Below are positions 45,786 to 58,199 of a DNA stretch of 64,000 nucleotides, one piece after another (positions within the stretch are counted from its first letter, which is position 1; each line of letters begins with the position of its first letter). Origin of the DNA: Roridomyces roridus (taxonomy: Eukaryota; Basidiomycota; Agaricomycetes; Agaricales; Mycenaceae). The notes below the pieces were generated by a model. The model saw only the letters and a program-made list of their open reading frames with translations, searched no databases and was not told where the DNA came from. Location of the stretch: NCBI GenBank assembly GCA_029378245.1, contig JARKIF010000093.1:60428-124427 (forward strand). The letters run 5' to 3'. The translations under genes and the position numbers were made by a program.

Positions 45786-46455
45786 TTATTCGAAGAATCC
45801 TTTCAGCCAGGTGGCTTCCTTTTCCATATCCTCCATCGACCGTGCGACACGATCCTCGTCTGCGTCTACCTTGAATGGCTGAGCCACCTCTGCTTCCGCT
45901 TTTTCGAGCGCAGGATAGATCTTGTCGTATTTTTTGCCAGCAAATCTATCGCCAACAGCTTTGCGCGGGAGAAGGTGGAAATGGACATGCGGAACGGACT
46001 GCCCCGCTGCTCTGCCGTCCTGCATATGAATTAGGGATACGAATCATTGAGTGAATCGGCGCAACCTGACAAGCGACAGTGAGCCCGTCGGCCTCGTAGA
46101 CGCGTTCGATGACGGATCCGACTTGTTGAACAGCGCGCATTAGAGACGACAGTTCCGGCTCTGCTGGAAATGAGTTACAAGGCTGATGGTTATTGAGTTG
46201 TCTGACCGCTGAGATCCGCGAGACGTGCAACATGGCGAGTCGGAAGGACCAGGACGTCTACAAGGTCGGTCAAAGACAATTCAACCGGCGTAAAGACCTA
46301 CGGCCGGGAACGATGGCTGCCGGGAAATGTTAGTGCCATGGAGTAAAATGCAGGGTAATTATCCCTACGCTTGAGGTTGACGATGGCATATGAAGAGTGG
46401 AAACGTGTAGAATGCTGACCGAAACATCGATGGTCGAGAAGAAAAGGGAACCCAT
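45786..46455 (-). CDS. HIT-family nucleotide hydrolase (Fhit/Aph1-like) with apparent N-terminal frameshift
   Basis: Histidine-triad hydrolase of diadenosine polyphosphates. Reads AIVNLKPIVPGHVLVLPTRHVARLADL, QQVGSVIERVYEADG and the triad HVHFHLLPRK, ending ATWLKGFFE. The first codons MGSLFFSTIDV are in one frame and the continuation FGQHSTRFHSSYAIVNLK in another; no intron joins them, and the spacing to AIVNLK is right if one base is restored after codon 11. Either a real one-base deletion or a sequencing error. Its stop at 45786 overlaps the convergent aldolase by only a few bases. Confidence 0.78.
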
Positions 46456-46537
46456 TTTTATTGATCAACTTTCTTTGCTCTGTACAAGATAATTTACAAG
46501 ATGCGCCATAAAAAATACAGTGAGTTTTCGTGTGTGT

Positions 46538-47336
46538 CTATTCACCGCCTATACACCCCATAGATGCGTTCCAGCGCCTTGAGTCAGAGCAAACACCGAC
46601 GTGGCGGACGGCCGTCATGGCTCGAACCTCTCTGCCATGCACGCACTGGTGAGCCACTGCCGAAGAGAAATCGACAATCATCATCTTCCGCCCGTTCTTG
46701 ATAAAGTGGCGCCCGTCGAGAGCTCGCCATGCATCACGCCCGAGTCTTGAATCTCTACATGGCCGCACTTATCTTTTGGCTAGGACCCTCTTCAGCACCC
46801 ATGTCGACCAGAAAACCAAGGTAAACTCACTGAGGATCATGTATGTGCTTTTCCGGCACCGGCGGGCAATACTCGAGGAATAGACACGACATCTGCTTGC
46901 CCGCGACTTTGCCGCGAAAGTGACCTAGACAGCGTGGCACGACGCGCCCTTGCAACTGTCCCATATGCGCGTCATAAAACTGGGCCTCCCGCTCAAGCGC
47001 CTCTGTCCCGTCGGGTGTCACGCCATCTTGATCACCGCCACGTCCGCGTCGGTGTCCGTATTGCTCCGGGGCAACGCGCCAGCACTGATCCGTACCGTGC
47101 AGATATTCTCGCGGCCCATCCAGTCGTCGTATAAGACGCGCTCCATAGTGCACGTTTCCGTTCGTCCATGACCACAGCTTGTAAGTCGTGTGTGCGTCCC
47201 AGATAAGCTCGAGGGTCGACATTGGGATTTTTGGGTGGAATCTCCCCCTCGCCCTCAGTTTTATACTTTCCAGACAATGGTGCCTGCGCTTTGGCAAGAA
47301 GGGTGTTTTTGCGAGGCCAGCGGGGAAAAAGGCCAT
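46538..47336 (-). pseudogene. Degenerate kinase-like gene, Agaricomycete family
   Basis: Reads EREAQFYDAHMGQLQGRVVP, CLFLEYCPP and later FIKNGRKMMIVDFSSAVAHQC, like the protein-kinase-like/phosphotransferase proteins of mushrooms (DFG-like IVDF). The catalytic-loop stretch IQDSGVMHGEL is present but in a different frame from the following DGRHFIKNG: an extra TC in GCTCTCG (46715-46725 region) shifts it, so the spliced frame reads nonsense there. Probably a recent pseudogene, or an unrecognised exon edge. The 5' end is unclear. Confidence 0.5.
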
Positions 47337-47539
47337 TGTATGTCACTCCGGGACGCTTTTGAATAATCTCAATCTTACCAGAAACGGGATTCGGTATATT
47401 TGGCCCATTATCCGCTCGGCGGCCCTCGGCGGCTGTGCCACAGCTTCTTCAATCGTCCTCGTTGCAGTTTCACGAAGGGTAGATTACCGGGCCATAATAT
47501 TCAAAAACTACATACTATACATCGTATCTACATGAAATC

Positions 47540-48867
47540 CTAATCGTATGTGGACATGACCTTCTCCAGCTCTTCCGGTTCAAAATCAAAGGAAATGGAG
47601 CCATTTGACGGGGACGATCTCGGCTGGGGCGGTGATGAACGCGAAGGTGTTGTAGCGTCTCCGCCGTGACCGACACATCGCACAGCTTCGGCTCTGGGTG
47701 CTCGCTCTTTGCCGGCTCGCTCTTCGTCTGTGCACCGCCATTGACAAGGGCGAACGAAACTTTCGTGCCGCTTGGGATGCCGAGGGTGCGTTCGACGATG
47801 CGACAGCAAGTGGTGCTGTCTTGGTGCGTCGCATTCCGAGCGCAGGAGGTGCACGGCGCTGCTCAGGCTGCGATTGGGACAGTTGTGGCACCAGGGGCGG
47901 GGTTGTAGGTGGGGGAGTCGGTTTAGCAGACGCCTTTGCTGAAGCAGTGGGTGCAGTATGGGTTCCGCAGGCCGTTGTGATGGCTCGAATTGCAAACGCG
48001 GAAGTGACTGCTGTGGTGCGTTGCGTGAATTTGAACGACGTGCTCGCGGTGGTGTGGATTGGGCGGAAGGTCTAGGGAATGAGGGCAGCACCGCGTTGCT
48101 GGTCAATTGTTCGTCCGCAAAGACGCGATTATGAGGAACAGGTGGAGGTGGCATGAGACCTTGCCGCGTATCCGGTTCGGGGCTGGTCATAATTGTGTCT
48201 CCAGAGCTGGGTAGCGAGTCTTCCATTGAAGATGTGGAGGAGGACAAGGAAGATTTGATGCTCGAGTTGCGCACGAGGGCGGCAGGTTCCCGACTCTTGC
48301 CCTTGCTCGACCCCGTTGCACGCGTACCCATGGGAGACTGGCGATGCAAGTTCATCGTGCGCTCCTTGACCCCAATCTTCTTCGTGGTCCCAGCCCTTGA
48401 GGATGGTCTGGAATTGCTCGAATTCTCATCGGCCCCCTTGGCTATGAGCTTGATCATGGATGCGATCTGCGCCGGCGACGTTACAGAGGCATTCTTGGAC
48501 GCCGAAGCCCGTGTCGCCTGCGTTTTGCCCTTGTTCGCATGGGCGGGCCGCCACCGTGTAGTTGGGAGCACGACACCTGAACTAGACGCGGGGCCCGACG
48601 AGGCGGATGCTACGGGCTGCGAGGGATATAACCAGTCGCTTTGCTTCAGCTTCGGGGCTGAGAGTAAGTCAGCGGCGTCCTTGTTATCACGGTGGCGAGA
48701 CACGAACCGCGTTGCCCCCATTTCTGTTGTTCTGCGCCAGCGAAAAGCGGCTGAGAAGCCTTCCAGCAAACCTCTCCATCGTCGTCCGGTGGGTCGGACG
48801 TTGGGAGACTGTCGCGCATGGGGTGCATGTTCAAGTCATCGAAGTAGTCGTCGCGGTCATCCATCAT
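47540..48867 (-). CDS. Uncharacterised Ser/Pro-rich protein
   Basis: Starts MMDDRDDYFDDLNMHP, splices after PDDDGE (donor at about 48764) into DAADLLSAPKLKQSDWLYPSQ, then a long Ser/Thr/Pro-rich, basic, probably disordered region, ending SISFDFEPEELEKVMSTYD. In the 47700-47900 part another frame reads ALGMRRTKTAPLAV and ARKFRSPL, so at least one more intron or frame change is likely and the model is uncertain. The acidic C-terminal peptide looks conserved-type (short linear motif). No family recognised. Confidence 0.6.
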
Positions 48868-49301
48868 CTTTATACCACGGCGCTCTTTTGTTCAAAGTCT
48901 TTGTTCATTTAGTGTCCGGTGGGTCTTGATCTAAGGAGATTGTTTAGCTGTGCGTTGAAAGAGCGCGGAGAAGACCAGACCTTAGCGTGCCCAACAACTT
49001 GAAAAAGAGCGTATGGGACACGTTTCTGTTGAAGGGCGTGGCTGCAGTGAAGAAAACGCCAGCAAGCAGAAACGCGTGAGCGAACGCAGTTGACAGTCAA
49101 TGTGCAAGAGCGCGTCGTGGGAACGATCACCGACGCCGTCCGCATCAGACGGCTTGCTCTACCGAAAACATTATTCTATTGCCTATATATGTATGTAGTT
49201 GGATACATGCTAATGCTGATGTAGTTGGATACATTCAAGCCCAGGATGAGCAAAAGAAAGAAAAGGAAAGATAGCAAGCAAACAGCAAGACGCGGCTCCT
49301 A
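48868..49301. other. Intergenic region
   Basis: About 430 bp; a short direct repeat of ATGTAGTTGGATACAT (49192 and 49221) is the only feature noticed. Confidence 0.4.
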
Positions 49302-50680
49302 CTACCAACGCGTCAGATCCACCTCCGCCTCACCAAACACACTCTCCTTCTTCACCGCAAAGTCCGCCTCGCCGTCCTCCGCCACCAATGGCCCTTCATA
49401 CAAGTCCTTGAGCTCGCGCTGTAGGAAGCCCAGAACGGAATGATTGATTTCCTCAAACTCGACGAGGAACCCATCGTGCCCCTCCCCACTGGCTACCACG
49501 ACAAGCTCCGAGCCGGGTATGTGAGAAGCAATGAGCGCCTGTTCCGGCGGTGTGAACAACCCGTCGGATTGAATCGATATTACGAGTGCATGAGGCGGCA
49601 GCATGGCGAGTGTCTTCGCCAAAAGCTCGTCTGTCGTGGTCCCCTCGCTTGCGACACGGCCCCTTGCGAGATCATGCGTGTCCATCTTGCGTGTGATGTG
49701 GATGTAGCAGTTGGCGTCAAAGCGCGCGATAAACTTGTCGCCCTGATATCTCAAGTACGACTGTGCGGAAAAGATGGGTCGTGGAGTTGGTGCAGGCTCC
49801 CTGCCATCGCGATCCAGGCCATCGTTGTGCAGCTCCAAAGCCTCGACCTCCAATGGTGGCGACGCCGGCGGCGTTATGAGCCCCTCCCTTGCTTCGCTCC
49901 TCTTGGTCGTCGGCGGGGTGGCAGGGAGATGCACCTTGCGACCGAAACGCCGCTCAAACGAGTCGCGGGAGCGATAGGTGAGGAGAGCGCACATACGAGC
50001 CGCAGAGAGGCCATTGCGTGGCTGTTCGCTGGGCTCGTAGTACCCCTCCTTGTAGGCAGGGTCACTGTAGATGCTTTGCCGCTGACTCTCGCCCCAGGCG
50101 ATACACCACGCGGAATGACGGGCAGAGGTAGCTAGGACGATGATGCGGCGAACAAAGCCCGGCGGAGAGAGGAGCGGCCATTCAAGGGTAGCCATGCCAC
50201 CCATGGACCCACCAATGACAACGGCGACGCGACGTACACCCAGATGTTGGATAAGAACGTGCTGGTGTATACGGACGTCGTCCCGTATGGACGTAGGCGG
50301 GAATTCTGGCCCATACGGACGGCCTGTCGCAGGGTTCGTGGTGATTGGAGACGCCGAACCGTAGGGAGATCCGAGTACATTGGCGCAGAAGATGAAGAAC
50401 CGACTGGGATCGAAGGCCTTGTTGCTGCCCATGAGCGGACCCCACCTATGTATTCATGTTGGTCAATGTAGCATGAGGGCCGCACAGCTGCTCACCAATC
50501 CTCGACGTCGGCACTTCCTGTAAGGGCATGGCAGATGACCATAACATTGTCGCGAGCTTCATTGAGGCGCCCCCAGGTCTTGTAGGCAACAGGCGCGTCC
50601 TTGAGCTCCGTCCCGCATTCGAGAGTGAAGGACGGGACGACGAAAATTTGCTGGTCAATACGGGGGATGCTGGAGGACAT
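49302..50680 (-). CDS. MET2: Homoserine O-acetyltransferase
   Basis: 442-aa alpha/beta-fold enzyme making O-acetyl-homoserine for methionine synthesis. Exons 50496-50680 and 49302-50445. Reads MSSSIPRIDQQIFVVPSFTLE, VICHALTGSADVEDWWGPLMG, FCANVLGSPYGS, nucleophile VIGGSMGGM, long insertion with TPPASPP, QGDKFIARFDANCY, acid ISIQSDGLFTP and histidine GEGHDGFL. The chosen start gives the family N-terminus. Intact. Confidence 0.94.
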
Positions 50681-50916
50681 GGGAGGTAAAAAGAATGGAG
50701 GAAACGAGGGCTCGGTGTTATAAAGTCCACGTTGTAGCGCTAAGCAGTCCGCATGTGCCGGACGTTCTACAGCCAACAGCAGGTGTGCTGGGTCCCCGCC
50801 GCTTACAAGTGAGAGGCGATGGTTTGAGTCAAGGACGAAAATCAGTGATCGCACTATTCTTTCAAAACGCCGCCGCCGACGCGTCGGCCTACTCGGCTTG
50901 CTACTCTACTGCTAAT

Positions 50917-52327
50917 TTAGTTGTATCCACGAATGTAGTTGCGCGACTGCCCATATTGGTCCTCCTGCTGCTCCGTGTCGGGGAGGCAAGTGTAAATCCA
51001 CCAACCCGCAACAGACTGCACAGTATCGTTGGCTCCGGTGACAGAGAGCGAACGGTCTCCGCTGGAAAAGACGCGCATCCCGACGTTGCCGGCCACCATA
51101 ACACATTGGTAGGTCACCTCCGGCGAAACATTAGTATCGACGAGTTTGACATTGACTTCGCCGACTCCGGGAGGAACCATGCTACCGGCTAGGATGTGAT
51201 ATGGTGTATCATCGAGGACAAGGCAGTGCTTGGGGTCTCCACCCCAGCGCACCTTGCGTCCATACGCGTGATCCAGCGCGTCCGGGTTCGCAAACGTCGC
51301 CCAAAAGTCTGCAGCAGTGAGGGTAGTGTGGTCGACATTGGCTGCGCCGGTCTGTTCGTTATGAGTAAAGTTCTCAAAAGAGTTGTGGTCACATACGGCG
51401 TTCAAGGGAAGTCCTAACCATTTGCCCTCTTTGCTGAAAACGGTGAACGCGGTGACCCATCCGGAATAGTAGTCCCCGCGACCGCTACCCCCGGGTTGAT
51501 AGTGTGCGACGCGTTGCCAAAAGTCCACATTCCCCGGGTGGTTGGGTTCGTCGAAAGCGGCCACGAAACGACCGATTACAGGACGCAAGAGATGATACCA
51601 GGCAGTGGTTTCGATCCCATATTCCTTGAGCTTTTCGATACGGTTTAAAATGTCCACCCAATCCGACTTGGTGCCCTCAAGGGTGACACGTGGGATCCCA
51701 CAGCCAAACATCATCACTTTAAATTCGAAGTATTCTTGCAGGGTCGCCATGAGTAGGATGGCCCCGACTGTCGTGTCATTGACGGTAGTTGTTGTGAATG
51801 AGGGTGAAGCCCAGGCGCGTAGGGCAGGATCGACGACATTCTTCTCGATGAGATCCGACATTTGACTGGCAACTTGGTCGAAATCGACGCCGTACGGCGT
51901 AAGTGCTCGGGTGAAAACGGTCAATTCCCGTTTCCCTTCGTGAGCGACAAAGTTGGCGCGCAAGAGTTCAGCGCGTGCGGTAACAAAGAAGTTGAACTGG
52001 CATAGGATAGCCAGCCACACGTCGTCAGGACGAAGAACAAGTGCACGGTCATGAGTGTATGCTTCCAGGAGGGTCGCAACTAAACCGTTCTGATTTGGGA
52101 CGAGACCGTGGAGACTGCAAGCAAGTAATGAGTCCAGGTAAGGATAATAAAGACTGTGCATACGGGATATTTTCACGGTCAGAGCCGAAGGTAGACTTGA
52201 AGATCTTGTCTGCCTTTTTGGCTTGATTCGGACATGCCGAGGCAAGCGTCTCTCTAGCCCCATGTACCTGATTCAGGCGGGTGAAGGACTGGGCTGGGTG
52301 TTTTGCTACAGGGAAAGAAACAGGCAT
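50917..52327 (-). CDS. DUF4419 protein, copy A
   Basis: Member of the DUF4419 family, function unknown. Exons 52164-52327 and 50917-52114; an in-frame 45-nt segment after LPLNA looks like an additional intron. Reads MPVSFPVAKHPAQSF, RPDDVWLAILCQFNFFV, FVAHEGKRELTV, DPALRAWASPSFTTTT, GCGIPRVTLEG, SDWVDILNRIEKL, TAWYHLLRPV, GWVTAFTVFSKEG, and the C-terminal VAGNVGMRVFSSGDRSLSV. First of three tandem copies on the minus strand. Confidence 0.88.
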
Positions 52328-52495
52328 CGAGTGGAAGGACGTGGCAGGTCGTTGAGTAACTTGAGTTTAAAGAGCTCATTGAGCGCTCCTAAAGGGCAGT
52401 GCGATCAACGATTACCCCATTTGATCTTCGCGTCGCGTCCCTTGGGCAAGAAAATAAGATTTACACGTACAGTACATACAAGTCTTTTCAGTCCT

Positions 52496-53942
52496 TCATT
52501 TTCCAACATTGAATCTCTCGAACATCTGCATACGACGCATCCCGCGCGCTTCGAGTGCCCTCTCTTGCTGCTCCTTCTCATCCACGCAGGTGAACATCCA
52601 CCACCCGGCGACAGGCTGTACCGTGTCATTCGTGCCGCTCGCGGAAAGAGAACGGTCACCGCTGGACGAGACGCGTGTCCCGATATTACCAGCCACCATC
52701 GCACACTCCAAGGTCACTCCGGGCCCTTGATCGAAATCCACAATTTTGACGCCGACTTCCGCATACCCTGGGGGGACTGCCCCGCCACTGAGGCGATGGT
52801 AGGGAGTGTCGTCGAGAACGAGACGTTGATAAGGGGTCTTCATGTCCCAAACATGATCCGTGCGGCCATGGTCAGTCTTTGCGTAGGTAGCCCAGAATTG
52901 GGCCGCAGTGAGCGCTGCGGGGTCAATGGCCTTCCCAGCATCCTAAGAATTCGAGTTTCAGTATCCCATTCGGTTACAAGGCTTTAAAAAACTCACCGTA
53001 TTCAGAAACGGCCCCAACCATTTCCCTTCTTTGCTGAACACGGTGAATGCGGTGATCCACCCGGTATAAAAATCGCCACTACCACTGCCGCCGGCTTCAT
53101 AATGAGCGACGCGCTGCCAGAAATCGACGTTGGCCGCACTAGTTGGCGTGTCGAAAGCGGCAACAAAACGGGTTACCACAGGTTGAAGGAGGTGGTACCA
53201 TGCCGTTGTTTCAATACCATATTCCTTGAGCTTCTCGAGACGACCAAGAATGTCCACCCAATCCGACCTCTCGCCGTCGAGGGTGACGCGGGGAATTCCA
53301 CAGCCGCCCGCTAAGATCTTGTACTCGAAGTAGTGTTTAAGCGTCGCCATAAGTAAAACGCAGCCGCATATCGTGTCATTGAGGGTCGTTGACGTGAAAG
53401 AGGGAGTAGCCCAAGTGCGAAGAGAAGGGTCGACGACGTTCTTCTCAATGAGCCCGGCCATCTCACGAGCCACATCGCCAAAATCGATGGTCTTTACGGT
53501 CTTGGGCCTGCAATCAATGACCAATTCTCGCTTCCCCTCGTGCGCAACAAAGCTAGCGCGTAAAAGCTCTGCACGCCCGGTGACGAAGAAGTTAAATTGG
53601 CTAAGGATTGCAAGCCAGACATCATCGGGGCGTATCACCAGGGCCCGATCTTTCGTGTAAGCCTCCAACAGTGTCGCAACAAATCCGTTCTGATTCGGAA
53701 GGGCAAGACCTGGGATCCTTGAGTAGATGTCGCGTCTGAGGAAGGAATATCAGTGAGCGCCAGTGGTCGGCATGGTTCTATACAGACGACTCTGTGTTGT
53801 CGGCGATCGAGAATTGCAATATTTCATCGACCTTTGTGTCCTCGTTCGGGCACGCTTTTTGGAGTATCCCCTTTGCTGTGTGCCCCGTAAAGGCTGTGAA
53901 CGATTGGGCAGGATGTTTCGCTACAGCAAATGAAACTGGCAT
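52496..53942 (-). CDS. DUF4419 protein, copy B
   Basis: 445-aa DUF4419 protein, exons 53791-53942, 52997-53735, 52496-52942. MPVSFAVAKHPAQSF start, RPDDVWLAILSQFNFFV, GDVAREMAGLIEKNVVDP, GCGIPRVTLDGERSDWVDIL, TAWYHLLQPVV, AAQFWATYAKTD, VLDDTPYHRLSGGAVPPGY, and SSGDRSLSASG. Intact; likely the closest relative of copy C. Confidence 0.88.
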
Positions 53943-54073
53943 GATTGTGGTTTGGAACGAGAGGTGCAATCATTTGCGGACTTCGATCATTTGCGATGCG
54001 ATCATTTGCTGACTTTAAAATTACAACGAGATCAAGAAATATTCGCATAGTACACGAGTGAATCCTACTAGTA

Positions 54074-55481
54074 CTAGGTGCGGAAAACCATTCGCCCCCC
54101 TTTGCGCATCCTTTTTTCCTGCTCCTCATCGGTCACGCAGGTGAAGAGCCACCATCCCACGACAGGCTGGACCGTGTCGTCCACGCCACTTGCAGAAAGC
54201 GTGCGATCGCCGCTGGATGTCACCCGTATTCCAACGGTCCCTGCAACCATTGCACAGTTGCGCTCGACTGGCGGTGTAACATCGTAATCGACAATCTTGA
54301 GATTGACTTCGGCATACCCCGGGGGAACCGAGCCGCAGGGAAGGCGATGATAAGGCGTGTGGTCCAGAACGAGGCGCTCGTGAGGAGGCGTGAGGTCTGT
54401 GCGTCCTTGCTCGTCCGTCTTTGCGTAGGTTGCCCAGAATTGGGCAGCGGTAAGTGTACCAGGTTCGGTAGCACTAGCAACATTCTGTCAGGGCGCCAGT
54501 AAGTATTGAACTGGGACAACTCGAATGAGTACACGCACCGTGCTTATAAAAGGCCCCAACCAATCACCCTCTTTGCTGAAGACGGTGAACGCGGTGATCC
54601 ACCCGCTGTAAAAGTCGCTCCCACTGCCACCGTCATGTTGTGCGACCCGCTGCCAAAAGTCCACATTGGCTGCGCTGGTGGGCGCGTCGAAAGCAGCAAC
54701 AAGACGCGTAATCACGGACTGCAGCAGGTGGTATCACGCGGTTGTTTCGACGCCATACTCCTTGAGCTTTTCGATCCGACCGAGGATATCCACCCAATCC
54801 GACCTCTCCCCTTCGAGTGTCACGCGAGGTATACCGCAGCCACCGCAGAGGGTAACGTATTGGAAGTAGTGTTTAAGCGTCGACATAAGTAGGACACAGC
54901 CGCACGTTGTGTCATTGAGGGTCGTTGTCGTGAATGAAGGGATGGCCCAAGTGCGGAGATTAGGGTCGACAACGTTCTTCTCAATGAGATCCGCCATCTA
55001 ACGAGCCAGGTCTCCAAAGTCGATGTCACGGAAACTGGCGGGCCTGCAGTCGATGGAGAGAGCGCGCTGCCCTTCGTGAGCAACGAAGCTTGCAAGCAAA
55101 AGTTCTGCGCAGGCGGTGACGAAAAAATTGAATTGGGACATGATGGCTAGCCACACGTCGTCGGGGCGGATGATCAGCGCGCGGTCCTTGGTATACGCCT
55201 CGATGAGAGTCGCGACGAATCCGTTCTCTTCGGCAACTAAACCTGGGATTATCTCGTGGATATCGCGCCTGGTTTTATGAGTGAGCTGAGAGGTCAATGA
55301 ACGAGAGAAACGGCACAGACGATACATCCTCGCTTTTCGAGGTCAAAGAAAATTGGATCAATTCCTCAAGTTTCGAGGCCTGTTTCCGGCATGCAGAAGA
55401 CAGAGTTTGGTTTGCTGAAGAACCTGTGGAGCCCTGGAAGGTTTGGGCGGGATGTGTGGCGACGCGAAACGATACAGGCAT
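54074..55481 (-). pseudogene. DUF4419 copy C, two in-frame nonsense codons
   Basis: Exons 55326-55481, 54539-55285, 54484-54074 by comparison with copy B, frame otherwise kept over 438 codons. A TAG follows GDLAR (about 55011) where copy B has Glu (REMAGLIEKN), and a TGA stands at about 54736 where copies A and B have Trp (TAWYHLL). Splice sites and the rest, including PGYAEVNLKIVDYD and SSGDRTLSASG, look normal, so inactivation seems recent. Confidence 0.85.
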
Positions 55482-55924
55482 GGGGAACGATGCAAAGAAC
55501 GGACAGGCTCAAAAACGAGGCCCCACATTTTGAGTGCTTCTTGGCGCTTCGGAGGTGTTCGAGCCTCGAGGTGGATACAGGAACGACTCGTGGCGGGAAA
55601 TTATGTCAAAGGGGGCAGAGATACGGTGCATGAAAGGCCAGGCATGATGAGAGTTGGATGAAAAAAAAATCGCGATCACATGATGGCTCTTAAGAAATAA
55701 TTTAATCCATTTCGTATCCCATGAAAGCTAAATACAATGCAATGATACTCCGAAGACAGAAAAGTCGTCGGAATCAAATTTCGCGGCCTACCAAGTCCGC
55801 ATTTCACTCCGTCCATCGCTCCAGCGAGCCAGAGATCGACAAGAGGGCCGGACACCGGTCGCAAAATGAAACCCTGTTATTTGGGGCACAAGTTACACTC
55901 GACTCTCCATCGAGAAGTGCAGTG
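55482..55924. other. Intergenic region
   Basis: About 440 bp between DUF4419 copy C and the FHA gene. Nothing recognised. Confidence 0.4.
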
Positions 55925-58033
55925 TCATTGGGGCTTGACGCGCCAAAGAACGGCTGCGGCCGCAATGCCGAGTAGGAGAACCCCGACAGCGGCCTGGACG
56001 TTGACATGTGGAGGAGGAGCGGCTCGTAAGAGGGATTTCTGCAGGCACTGATTCAGCTTGAGACGAAATATGGAGCCCAATGTATATACCTCTTCAAAGT
56101 CGCTACCTGGAAGATCGACCAAGCTCTCCATCTTGAGAGGTTTTCGGTCCTCCTCCTCCTCAGAAGGCAGCACTTCCGCCTCGCTACTACCATCTTCCTC
56201 CGAATCAATGCCCGGATTCGCACTAACGCTCCGGCGCCGTGTCACCCGTGGCTGCTCATCCGGTAGGTGACCGTTGCCCTTTGGATGCACAGCGCTGCTC
56301 AATAGTCGCATACGCTCCTCCCACGCCTCACGCTGCCCCCTCTCTGCCGCAAGATCTGATCGCAGTGTAGCCAGCTGCATCTGCATATCCTCAAGCTCGG
56401 CGCTGGGGAGGGCGGCAGCCGGCAGAGGCTCCGGTACAGGCTCCGGCACTGGTTCTGGAACGGCGGGGACGGAAACACGTGCCTCGAGAGCCGCAAGCTT
56501 GGCCTCCAATGCGCCGATGGTCGCCTGAGCAGTCGTATGCTGCTCTTGCAGCACGCTCGATGCAGAGAGGGCAGATTCGAGATGGGATGTTAACAGTGCC
56601 AGGCGCGCAGTAAGCTCGCCGAGAGAAAGCACTCCGCCGTCGTCCCGGTCAGGAGTAAGCGGAGGCGGACTGCTATCCGCAGAGTCGAGTGTGGGCTCGG
56701 GAGTCTGTGCACGCTGACGCGTCAGGTTTTCTTCACGCTCTGACCATAGCCCATCAGCGTCCTCCTGTTCTACGGGCTCATCCTCCTCATCAACCCGTTC
56801 CAGCTCATGCGGAGTGGCGGTCATGACGCTCTGCGTGTCCGAGTCATCGTCGTCTTGACCCTCTTCCTCTTCTTCTGCCCGACGATCAACCCCTACGAAT
56901 TCCCGTAGTTCACTTACCTCGCGCTTCATAGACTCCTGGTCGGCAAGCACCCCTTCCAGCGCGCGAATGCCATCCACATGTGCATTTAGCACTGCTTGGT
57001 GCTCGCGAAGCTGAGCCTGCAGCTCTGCTATCGCGTCAGCTGGAGGCTGAGGCACCAAAGGTGGTACTTGAGGCAGCGATACTGCAAGTGGCACCGGCGG
57101 AACCACCGGCGGAAGCACGTCAGGGAAAGATGGAGGGTTTGCCGGGGGCTTGGTCAACAGTTAGCTACTTGGAGCATGAAAGAAGTAAAACCCACCACCG
57201 CGCCGTTAAGCGTGTCTTCTATAGCCCCCAAAGCCCCGGTGAGGACTTGCAAGTCGTGCCCCGTGTCGCGGCTCTTGGCGAGCTCGGACTGGAGGCGACT
57301 GAAAATGTGGTCGAGCGTAAGGCCGCGTCCCGGAGCGCGTACACCGCCACCCATGCCGCCGAGACCAGCAAGGCCTTGGTGAATCATGGGCACTTGCGGC
57401 CGTCGCGTGGGACCAAGGTTGAATGTATTGGGTGCCCCCGGTGACATGGCGGCAAACTGGTCATGGGGCAGCGGAGGGGGTGGTGGTTGTCCATTCTTGC
57501 TGGCAAAGAGGCAGGTAACGCGAGCAACGACCTTGCGATGGAGTACCGTCTTGTTGTCCTCTGCGACGATGTCGACACCAAATTCCTGGGGCGGAGGTTG
57601 TAGGTCGTGTGCCACCGAACAAGACAGAGACGCACCAGTATGTCATCGCTCTTGAGCTCAAATGGCTCGGACTCGCGACCCTCAGCACTTAGGCGCTCGC
57701 CGTTGATGAAGGTGCCGTTGGAACTCTTAACGTCTTTGATGAATATCTGCCATGTTATTTAAAATTTCGGTACTCTGCTTCCGCGAATACAAGACGAACC
57801 TTGTCGCCCTCTTCCCAGACTTCCGCATGCTGGCGGCTCAGGACACGCGAGTCAAAGAAGCCGTTGCGCTCGCCGGGAACCGTCTTTGTGTTTGGTGGAC
57901 GGGCAATTTTCACGACGCGCTGGCTGCCGCCAAGAGCAATCCGTTTGGGGATGAACGAATCATCGAGGGGATAAAGGTGTAGAGCAGGCTGCGACGCGTA
58001 GTTTGGGGGCAGGTAAGCATTGGAGGCAGCCAT
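55925..58033 (-). CDS. FHA-domain, coiled-coil, tail-anchored protein (SLMAP/Far-like)
   Basis: Likely STRIPAK subunit of the SLMAP/Far9/Far10/PRO45 type. Exons 57800-58033, 57636-57746, about 57198-57585, 55925-57147. FHA domain residues about 20-115: GERNGFFDSRVLSRQHAEVW and KDVKSSNGTFINGERL with the phosphothreonine-binding SRxH and SSNGT motifs. Then Pro-rich linkers, coiled-coil heptads (IAELQAQLREHQAVLNAH, LEAKLAALEARV), acidic patch, and a single C-terminal helix AAVGVLLLGIAAAAVLWRV, a tail anchor. FHA plus coiled coil plus tail anchor is the SLMAP layout; the assignment is inference. Confidence 0.83.
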
Positions 58034-58199
58034 GGGCGACAGCGAGCGGGCCTAGTCGGACGACGCGGAGGCTCGACTCGAAGTGGATCAAGCAGAAAAT
58101 ATCTCAATGTGTCATCAAAGTTACACGTGGATATCATCAATCAGGAACATTCAAGCCGCGCGCCGTGTCGAAATCAAACCACCACCACTGGCTGCTCCA

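Noticed and set aside
55285..55326. Apparent frameshift at intron 1 of DUF4419 copy C
   Set aside because: Using the acceptor CTCTCAG at 55286-55292 keeps frame; only the two later nonsense codons remain.
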